A stretch of 64,000 bases of DNA, from NCBI GenBank assembly GCA_031841125.1, contig CM063106.1, positions 16,926,001 through 16,990,000 on the forward strand. Reading direction: 5' to 3'. This document shows positions 55,960-64,000 of this stretch, piece after piece. Within the stretch, counting starts at the first letter, position 1. Every line of letters begins with the position of its first letter. The position numbers and the translations under genes are program-made. The notes under the pieces were generated by a model that did no database searches, was not told where the DNA came from, and saw only the letters and a program-made list of their open reading frames with translations. Source of the DNA: Acanthococcus lagerstroemiae (lineage: Eukaryota > Arthropoda > Insecta > Hemiptera > Eriococcidae).

Positions 55960-56400
55960 GAAAGATTGATTCAGAAGGCAGAAATCGAGGTTCAATCCTG
56001 CAATGTAATATTTGACATCTACTTCCCAAATAACCCTTATTTCGATTCTTTGTTCGGGATGTCTCTGTAAGTTAATTGTGTTCATTTGAAGTATGAAATT
56101 TGGATTTTGGAGCCCAAATTAAGGCCGGACTAAAAGTTTAAAGTGACATTCGAAATCAGCGAGCCAAAAACATTGTACTTCGGTTGTTTTCTCACTTTCA
56201 GCCGAATTAGTTTTTCGCATTCAGTATAAAATTTGAATTTTTCAAGCCAAATCAGGACTGAATCAATGATCTGATGAATTATTAGAAATTAGCGACCCGA
56301 GAAATCCCTATTTAAACTGTTTTCTTAATTTCTAAGTCGAGCCGACATTGTTCATTTGGATTATGTAGACCAAGCCGAAGTGGACCAAAATATTTCAATA
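55960..56400. repeat. degenerate tandem repeat, period about 135 bp
   Basis: The block GTTCATTTGRAKTATGAAATTTGRATTTT, then RAGCCAAATYARGRCYGRAC recurs near 56082, 56217 and 56350. Between the copies lies an AAATYAGCGASCCRARAAA word. It resembles in style, but is not clearly the same as, the repeats at 21.5-22.2 kb. Confidence 0.5.
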
Positions 56401-57051
56401 CGTTGCTTGATGAATTTTCTTCAAAGTCGTAGTATCACACCATGTTGGAAAAAAACCGCCAATCTTCAATATTTTCACAAAATTTGTGGATTTTGAAATA
56501 CTGTATGAGTGTGAAAACATTTTGAAAAATGATTACCTAATAGTGTTGTGTACTAACAATTTAATGCAAAATAATTAATGTAATAGTGTTATCTTTCTTG
56601 GGTTTCTGCGGTTTTCCAAAAATTTCCTTTCTTGATGGCCTTAGGCTTCTTCTCTTGGAAGAAGGGGAGAGTTTCCCCAGAAAGTTTTAGGGTTGTACGG
56701 CTACGAAAGAGGTCTCTCAAAATTAATTTCAACCAAAAATGGCGTTCCCGAGAAGAAAAAGTGGAGATTAGTGCCTTGATGGGAATGAAAGGTTTCCTGC
56801 ATAATATTCTTGAGGAAGCTGGGGCCATTATTCAGACTTCAGGACTGTTGCTGAAAAGGCCGGCGATCTTTTATTTTCTTACCTGGTGCAAATACAAAAC
56901 TTCTAAATAAGAAATTTTGAACCCCCTCGCCCCTACCAAGAAAATTGAAACAAAAAATATCCAATAAGTACCGATAAGTTTTAAAAATTTGAATTTTTAA
57001 AAAAATGTGGATTTTTCTTTCCTGGTGCAATGCACCATAATGTCTGGTTTA
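56401..57051. other. non-coding stretch, nothing recognised
   Basis: Open frames of 79-92 codons occur on both strands at 56589-56910 but overlap each other, and neither has a known motif. Confidence 0.35.
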
Positions 57052-57420
57052 ACGTATAGCGATGCACCCGTGCCACAATGGCCCCTGAGGCACCGCACCC
57101 CCGGCCTCAGACACTACCCTTTCGAGTGTCGTATCAGTGGCCGGAGGGACGCTTTGAGGCCAGCCCGAGCCCCCATTTTGCCGTTCCGCTTCCAATGCGC
57201 GCTGTCCTGCAAGAGCCACCTCGGGGCCCCCTGCTGATCGAGGTTAACGCACTCAGCACTAACCTGGAATTTTGGATGCCCTGGACGCGCTTCCTATTCA
57301 CTCACCTCCTCGTCTTGGTACGTGTGGCGACGCAGGAAGGTGGCGACGGCGAGTGAGCCCGGCCGGGGGTTCCGCAGCTGCTGGAGCAGCTCTTTTCGGA
57401 TAGCTCTTCTAGGATTGTGC
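57052..57420 (+). repeat. dispersed repeat family X, copy 3, with longer GC-rich extension
   Basis: It starts ACGTATAGCGATGCACCCGTGCC, then ATGGCCCCTGAGGCACCGCACCCCCGGC, then ACTACCCTTTCGAGTG and TCGTATCAGTGG, as in the copy at 38745. It continues for about 270 more GC-rich bases (GGACGCTTTGAGGCC, CCACCTCGGGGCCCCC) and ends in sharp contrast to the AT-rich flanks. A 92-codon open frame (57078-57356) has no recognised motif. It could be the 5' region or LTR part of a larger element. Confidence 0.5.
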
Positions 57421-58849
57421 CGCGCACTATGTGAAAAATCCAGCCTGGTACACGTGTTCCATTGCAACTGGACTTTCGCCGGCTCTGCTTACTGATGCTG
57501 TCAACAATGCAGATGTGACCAAAGGAGTCTGCTAGTGGAAGATTATCAATAGGCGGTTTTCCAATTTACAAAAATTATCTCGGATTGCTGTTTGAAAATC
57601 GAAACACTTTATGAGCCCCCTAGCAGATGAGAGGACGATCGAAAATTTCTCGTAAAATTGAAACGGCATAAAGCGGCGGCGCTAGAAACCGGGGGTATAT
57701 TTTTCACTTCAGTCGGTCGCTGTGAATTGAATTATCGTTTCATTAGGAATAGAATTGCGGCGCGAGAATTTCGGATTTTTATTGCTTCCAGTTTGGTTCG
57801 TGTAGCGGGTAATAAGATTAGATCGTTAGGTATAACAAACGATTCAATGCGCTTGCTGGGCAAGCATGCCGTGCATTGATTTAAAAACAATTGATAGATC
57901 GGTATCGTCGCATTCACAGAGCGACTTTAAATCAACCGGACACGATTGTTCGTGCTGATTTGGAGAGATCGGCCACTTGGAAAAGCAAAAGAGAGATAAA
58001 GTTCAGTAGCACGCGGCCGTATGGTGGCTACTTTCAGGACCACTGATTTTCGGTTTAACGATTTTTCATTGATATAGAAGGCAGTTTAGGTATACATGGG
58101 GAGCGTGTGGCTGGGCTGAAAAGAAACAATAAATTTCGATGATAAGGATTTGGGCGTGACCACACAGTGGCAATTCTAAGCTAACAAACAATTGTAATAA
58201 CAAAATACCTTCGAGAAATCGAGCTCCGAGTTTTTAACGAGATAAATATAAAATGGAGAAGGGAACTCGTTCAAAAAGAGGTTTCTAGGCATCGGATGGT
58301 CAACGTTTTATCGGCAGAAGTCGTAACATAAATCATATTTTCGTTTTACGCGTGTCTGGTAATGGTTTTATCAATAAAAGGATCGTAATCGGATTTAATT
58401 AGTTTTTGTTTTTAATTACGATTGCAGTTACAGGTGAGGCGGGGTGGGGGGATCTTGTAGGTACGCCGAATTAATCTTGCGAATGAATAATAAGACTGTA
58501 TTCGGCGTACGAGTTTACATGATTAATGAATTCTGAACGAATCATATAACTGGTAAACCGTTCACAACTGACGAGCCAAATTCGTAAAACAGCCAAAAAA
58601 TGACAAACAGATCAATACCAGCCAATGCTTTGAAACTGTAAACGAGTCCTAAACTAATGAATAGTCTGCAACTGGAAAACAGCCAATATGGGAGAACAGT
58701 CGAAAACTAAAAAACCGACCCTGAATAGTATTAGGCTAGTGGACAGCCTCATGTATTCAAGAGTCAAAAGCAACGTAATCGCCGATAAGATTTTCTAGAG
58801 CGAAAAAATTCTGGTATTTCTACTAATTTTGTCCATAAAAGTTGGGTAT
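57421..58849. other. non-coding stretch, CpG-containing, non-repetitive to about 58540
   Basis: No gene recognised. The part at 57650-58540 keeps CpG steps (AAGCGGCGGCGCTAG, GGCGCGAGAATTTCGG, CACGCGGCCGTATGG) and AT-rich homeodomain-type words, and lacks transposon signatures, so it is a candidate regulatory segment. After 58560 it passes into A-rich degenerate repeats with AACAGYC words. Confidence 0.3.
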
Positions 58850-59485
58850 AATTGAATCGGTGAGAACCAAAAGGGGGAAAGTCCAAAATCATCGTTTTTC
58901 ATGGAAATCGGGTTATGAAGTATCGTGGATCGACTGGTATGATTGAACTTTCGCGAAACCGCCGAGAAAGTACTTTTTGGCAACGTCGCACTATCGCGTT
59001 GGGAACCAAAAGGGGTCAAGTCCAATGCAATTCCGCTAACGTTCATCTGTGACTGTATTTTCTTCACTGATAGAGCTAGTAAACATACCGAATTGTGAAA
59101 TGCGTGGTTTTAAAAATTCGCTACCTTGAAATGCGATGTACTAAAAACTTTATATTATAACTCTCCGGGATTTTGGTCAGTTCAAGCGGAATCAACGTTA
59201 AAGTGATGCACTTAAGTGGAGGAACAAGTTCCATTCGATTCCCGGCGAAAAAGAAAAAAATTTCCGATTTGGAACCAGAAGGGACTAAGTCCACTTTCTT
59301 TCAGGAGTCATATCTCTGGTGCATCTGACTTTTTTTTTTTCGTAATTGCCTTAAAAATCGTGTCTTGTGGTCCTCTTTCAATGCCCTAAAACATGTTTCC
59401 CACAGTTTTTGGGTTTTCGAATAAATCAGTTTTTTATGTCTCCTGAAAAATGCAAAAGAATGGACTTTCTCCCTTTTGATTCTTA
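58850..59485. repeat. degenerate repeats around GAACCAAAAGGG..AAGTCCA
   Basis: The word GAACCARAAGGGGNNAAGTCCA occurs at 58864, 59003 and 59272 (spacings 139 and 269, about one and two periods). It occurs inverted at 59461 (TGGACTTTCTCCCTTTTGATTC). The blocks between are strongly diverged. Confidence 0.5.
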
Positions 59486-59639
59486 TCAATTCAATTACTT
59501 TTTTTTCAGGTATACTAGTGCGTAAGATTTTGCCAGGGCTAAAGAAATAGCCAGGGAGCAATGCATACCCTGCCTCTTTCGGTCGCTATTCCACCGATCT
59601 GACAAACATTCAAAAACTGATAAACGGGGAAAAACTAAT

Positions 59640-60150
59640 TCAAAATTAATGAGAAATCGGACCAAATTACCAAACAAATTCCGATCAGAAATAACAAAAA
59701 ACGATCGTGCAGACAAAAAATATTAAAAATGTAAAAAAAAAAAAAGAATATAACTGGACTAAATACGACCAAGAATGATCGCATTCACCAGAAATGACCG
59801 CAACTTGTCAACATTCTAGAATAAGCAAACGGCCCAAATTAGTGAAGTAGTCTAAATGTAACGAGTAGTCCACTTGTTGCAATCCGCCCAAAAATAATAA
59901 ACAGGTCAAAAGTGATCAACATATTCTGAAAGTGACATAAATAGTACACATCGGTATACCGCTCAAAAATAATGAAAGCCGACTAGTCTGAAATTTAGAA
60001 ACATTTCAAAACGGACAAAACAGTCCTATAAATACTGGCGACCAGCCCAAAATTGTTCCAACAGCTCAAAACAAACATAAACACGCCCCAAAACTGAAAA
60101 ACAGTCCAATACTTGTATAATAAGCCGAAGACTATCAAACACCCTGACAC
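59640..60150. repeat. A-rich degenerate minisatellite (AACAGTCCAAAA words)
   Basis: Short words such as AACAGYCCAAAA, AAACTGAAAAACAG, ACCGACCAAATTA and AATGATCAACA recur every 15-30 bases. A similar texture is seen at 58560-58730. No stable unit length can be read by eye. Confidence 0.4.
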
Positions 60151-60154
60151 AAAC

Positions 60155-60500
60155 TAGAGTAGTCCTTATCTAATCTTGGTGATCATCTGATCAAAATAGT
60201 TCGTTTTTTCAGCTCTGGTACCTTTTCCCCTTCTAGATGAATTCCTGTAATGTAATAAAATATTTCTGTTAAGTTAGAGCAGAATCGTTTAAGAGGGTTG
60301 AGAGGAACTGAGGAACAGTCCAATACTTGTAAGACGCCGCGATTAAATGATCCTTATTTACTCTTGGTGGCCGCAAATTGTATTTTTTCAGCTCTGACAC
60401 CTCTTCCCTTCTCAGATTAGTTCCAATAATTTAATAAAATATTTCTGTGAAGTTGGAGAAAAATTGGTTGAGAGGAACAGGTAAATTGAACGTTTGTGGT
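60155..60500. repeat. tandem duplication of about 180 bp
   Basis: Landmarks repeat in order: TCCTTATYTANTCTTGGTG (60164 and 60348), TTTTTTCAGCTCTGRYACC (60206 and 60385), CCTTCTNAGATNARTTCC (60229 and 60408), AATAAAATATTTCTGT (60256 and 60435) and GTTGAGAGGAAC (60298 and 60468). Confidence 0.7.
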
Positions 60501-60747
60501 GGGTAACATTGTAAGTATTTTGCTGTTCATTGGCTTCTGGAGTCGATAGTTACCATCAGGAGCGTCGCAAGCTCTATTAATATGGGACAGAGAGGGGTAG
60601 GGTTCTAAAATGCCTACTTTATGCCATAATTCTCCGGGTATGCCAAAAAACGAACAATATTCAAACAGGGGCGCAACCAGAACTCTTTTTTAGTGGGGCT
60701 CAAATTTAGAAAAAAAAAAAAAAGTCAGCGAATTAACGATAAACGTA

Positions 60748-60968
60748 GCACAGCTCGGTTGCCACAATGTCGTGAACGTGATTGGTATCCCGAAGATAGT
60801 TTTTTTGGGGAAAAATAATAGTTATACAAAATCTTGGAGCCAGACTAGAACTGGTTCACAGATTTCCTTCGTTATTCTCTCTAGGTTTTTGTTTACCCTC
60901 CCTCGCTAATGCCCTAGCTACATGCTTTTCTCCCTCGAAAAGTTCGAACATTTTTTGGTCATCATACA
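60748..60968. repeat. diverged relative of the 30.8-kb LTR-like insertion
   Basis: ACGTAGCACAGCTCGGTTGCC, GAAGATAGTTTTTTTGGGG, then AGAACTGGTTCACAGATTTCC, then CCTAGCTACATGCTTTTCTCC follow the same order as the insert at 30830-31050. Identity is moderate and the edges are not defined. Confidence 0.55.
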
Positions 60969-63299
60969 TGTAGTTTCACTAGCTGACCTGCTTAGTGGAT
61001 CATCTAGACCGTGGGGGATAAAGTGAATAAGCTAAATGAGTTGGCTGAAGGGAGTTCAATGGAAATAGTTTGAATGGGCCAGACACATTCTTACAGGCAT
61101 TCAAAATACCAGTAGTTTGGAGATTTTCCAAGAACTGTCATTCATTGAACGTTTGTCATCAACATTGTCTTCGTTAATGCTTCACCATCCAGGTATAGGT
61201 AGTCATGGGTGTGCCGCCGATGTGCCGCGTATCGAATTGTAAATCGTCGAACACCAAGCTACTCAAAATGCCGGATCTCAGTACTCGGGTGTTTTCAGGT
61301 GCTCTAGCCAAACTTCTTAGGCACCCATGTGCATCCCTTCGACTGAATCGATTTCTCTCTTTCTCTCTTGCTATTTTTTTCACCCTTATTTCGTTACCTT
61401 GTCGTCCAGCTAGGTAGTGACTCTATATTGAAGTTCCGTTGATATTCTCGCTACATTTAGTTTTCCATTTGATTGCCCTAAGTATACATCTGGACACATG
61501 CCTTCCATATTTTTTTCAAATGGTAGCAACAGGATCCTGAAGCTCCCCCAAATTCTAAATTACCCAAATGTCTTTTGTTATTACTGAATGTGTAGATATC
61601 TACATAAGGCTGGGTAGATATATGTTTTTCTGGGATGGGTACATAAACTTGTGCACCAAATTGAAAGTTTTATTGGTAATAATGCGTGTACTTGTGACAA
61701 TGAACGATATTTATTGCTGTAGTTATTTCATATTTTGGTACACGAAACACTCGACAGATTTTTACATGAAGTCAAACCATAATAACTGGTTTCTGTTCTT
61801 TGTGTTCGCGTGCATTGATGGACGCGTAGCGGTGCAGCGCATGGTGGCTAGGTGATCCTGTAGGCAATGTTACTGAAACATGCGGAAAGTTCACAATCGG
61901 CAAAAGTTTCAGATCGCATTGGGTTCAAACGGAGTGTCCTGATTTTTACAGTTTATCACGCAAGGGATACAGGGAAAAAAGCAGGTATGTCACTTTTGTG
62001 CCAAAGCGAGAAACATGAAAAACAGTTTGTTTACACCTGTATGTGAATTTTGAACCCGTTTTTCTGGACTGTAGCATTCTTCCAGGCATCCTACCATAGC
62101 TCTGTTACTTCTACTCATTACTCTCGTTCCAATGGTATTAATAACTCAATTTCGCCCAAAAGATGACTCACCTGCTTCTTTCCCTGTACCCTTCACTTTG
62201 TGTTTGTATTGTTCAGAGAAAGATGTTAATGTTTTCGAAAATTCGATCAAATAATTAGAAGAAATGTTGAACATAGTTTCCAAAAACTGAAATTTCAGGG
62301 TTTTTGGTGATGATACGGTGCTGAAAATGGGCTGTGTGATTACATAAATAATAAATGAGTATAAAACAATATCTAAGTATACTATGGACTATGGTCGCAT
62401 TAAATCAGATGTATATGTAATAATAATGATTAATGAATTTTCAACCTCTTGATAATTTCTGAAGGGAGACAGTTACAGGCATCTACTTTTAATATAATAT
62501 GAAGAACTTAAATTTAAAACACTCCTGAAAAGTCCAATTGAAAAAAATTAGGGGGTCCAGAGGGGGGAGAATCTTACGGCCCCTTCTAATGAGGGTACCG
62601 AATTTTTTTTTTAGTCTAAAACCTTTTCAGAGTTCATACGAACACATCCAGAAAATACAAACCGGGAGCTCTTACGGTTCACCCGCCGACTACAAACGAA
62701 CACTTTATGCTCCTATATTAGAGATTGTAGAATACTCTCTGAATACATGAGATTTTTCGCTTTAATGCGGTTACAACTTACAATTCGACAAACAGTATTT
62801 TTGTTTAGCCGACTAATGATCCGAAATGCTGACAGAATGGTCGATATTGCCGAAAAATGCCGACTCCGAAGACTTGTAGAACAAATGCTGCTAACAATCA
62901 GTGTAATTTTTATTAACATTCATCACAATGAAAATAAGTTTTTACCTGAATAAATTACTATAAGTTTCAGTTGAGTGATATCGCTAAAGTCAGAAATTCC
63001 AGCAATTTTTGGTACAAAATTTATCTCAGTGCAGTTTAATAAAATACCTTCAATTTTGCGAATATTTTGGTCGTAAAAATAAAATTTGAAGCAGTTTTGT
63101 ACTTGACCCCTAACTTTGTGGCTGTACAGGGGGCTTGATTTTGAGAAAAGGACCCCTGTAGAATCGAAGGGTGAGAGACCAGGTGTGCAAAGGGACCTCA
63201 GATTTGACTTCAGCCCCGAAATCGATTATAATTTTTGACCGATAATAAAGACTTGAGAAAATAATGAAACGCAAATACTGAAAAACAATATTATTCTCT
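60969..63299. other. non-coding stretch with one half-MITE
   Basis: At 61225-61305 CGTATCGAATTGTAAATCG then CAGTACTCGGGTGTTTTC repeats the right arm of the MITE at 54934-55103. The rest holds no recognised gene; the open frame at 62747-62953 has no known motif. Confidence 0.4.
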
Positions 63300-64000
63300 A
63301 TAAGGCTTTAAAATAAATAATTTAAGATTTGCTGATGACATAGTACTTGTGGCAAAGAGTTATGATGGAATGTTGAAGATGGTAAAAGATATGAAAATCC
63401 AAAGCCGATGTTTTTGGCCTATACATATGAACTTATCGAAAACAAAATTTATGTCCAACAGTTGGGACCAAAACGAATTCTGGCTGGAAGGGGCAAAAGT
63501 AAATAGGGTAGGAGAATACAAATACCTGGGTCAAGCCTCAAAATTGAACCTCAATATGGAAGGCATTATAAGAGAAAGGATCGCCAATGGTTGAAAGGCA
63601 TTCTGGCAAAACAAATCCATATTAAAAAGCAAAATGAAACTGAAATTGTGCTCTTTGTACTAACATGTCCCTTACGAAAAGCCAAGTGCAACGGTTAATA
63701 AAAACACATAATTCCATGCTAAGAAGCATACCAGGCTTTCGGCTAAAATATAAAATAAAATTAAAGAAAAATATCCAAAAACTGACCGGGTCTAAAAGCG
63801 TTAGCTACAAAATTAAAAAACTTAAATTCAAATATGCAGGCCATAATATGCACATTTTGGGACCCGCGTGACCATAAAAGGAACAGAGGTTGTCCAGCTA
63901 TGAGGGGGATAGATGAAATACTAAAATATCTTGGACCCTGCTGGGGGTGCACTGCGGCGAATCGTAAAGCGTGGGCAAAGGTGACGGAGACATATGCCCT
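63300..64000 (+). mobile_element. RTE-like retrotransposon remnant, runs off the right edge
   Basis: The plus frame opens with LRFADDIVLVAKSYDGMLKM, an intact FADD palm box, then MNLSKTKFMSNS, VGEYKYLGQ and a stop near 63594. Further pieces in other frames read KTHNSMLRSIPGFRLK, SKSVSYKIKKLKFKYAGH (63710-63840) and MRGIDEILKYLGP. This is the order palm, thumb, C-terminal domain. The 5' part upstream of the FADD box is not visible before 63300, so the copy is truncated there. Its C-terminal frame resembles the one at 30.4-30.6 kb, so the two are probably related families. Confidence 0.8.

Noticed and set aside
57078..57356. 92-codon proline-rich open frame
   Set aside because: It sits in the GC-rich family X repeat, where open frames are expected by chance, and the other copies do not keep it.
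62747..62953. 68-codon plus-strand open frame (MRFFALMRLQLTIRQ...)
   Set aside because: No recognised motif, no splice or upstream signals, and an overlapping minus-strand frame of the same length; no basis to call a gene.

Overview
This is nuclear DNA of an animal, most likely an insect. GT-AG introns break one conserved coding sequence, and the rest is AT-rich non-coding DNA loaded with decayed RTE-like and Jockey/I-like retrotransposons, hAT-, mariner- and MULE-type DNA transposons, tRNA-derived SINEs, fold-back elements and degenerate satellites. I cannot name the species. There are no bacterial-type genes, operons or CRISPR arrays.

Only one host gene can be supported. Four plus-strand exons (752-1138, 2851-3003, 18058-18105, 18228-18329), all phase 0 at both ends, give 230 codons of a sosondowah (SOWAH)-type ankyrin-repeat protein: a serine/proline-rich linker with a PPPVPPRR motif, then the FDPxxxEWLVRAA segment that precedes the ankyrin repeats in this family. 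The start codon, the N-terminal domain and the ankyrin repeats themselves are outside the window or were not found. Everything from 18330 to 64000 is therefore read as one very long intron, or intron plus downstream DNA.

Layout. 1-751: upstream intron with two SINE copies in inverted orientation. 752-3003: exons 1 and 2 (numbering within the window). 3004-18057: intron with three decayed non-LTR retrotransposon ends, a satellite block whose repeats face in opposite directions, and a 941-bp palindrome built from two copies of the 3' half of a mariner-like transposon. 18058-18329: the next two exons, followed about 110 bp later by an alternating 92/114-bp tandem array. 19.1-30 kb: several transposons with terminal inverted repeats (TIRs), including a 1.6-kb element with an 8-bp target duplication, and large fold-back structures. 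30.1-32.6 kb: a minus-strand RTE-like retrotransposon with two later insertions, each bounded by a target-site duplication. 35.7-39.6 kb: short transposons and tandem repeats. 40.2-44.9 kb: a minus-strand non-LTR retrotransposon (endonuclease, reverse transcriptase) interrupted by a MULE transposase fragment. 45-51.4 kb: fairly repeat-poor, CpG-containing DNA. 51.6-64 kb: a near-perfect hairpin element, a hAT-like element, another SINE, several satellites, and an RTE reverse transcriptase running off the right edge.

I found no convincing new multi-gene system. The most unusual signals are structural: at least six long inverted repeats lie inside or beside one gene, and if transcribed with it each could fold into double-stranded RNA. 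All homology calls come from reading motifs by eye; no database search was run.
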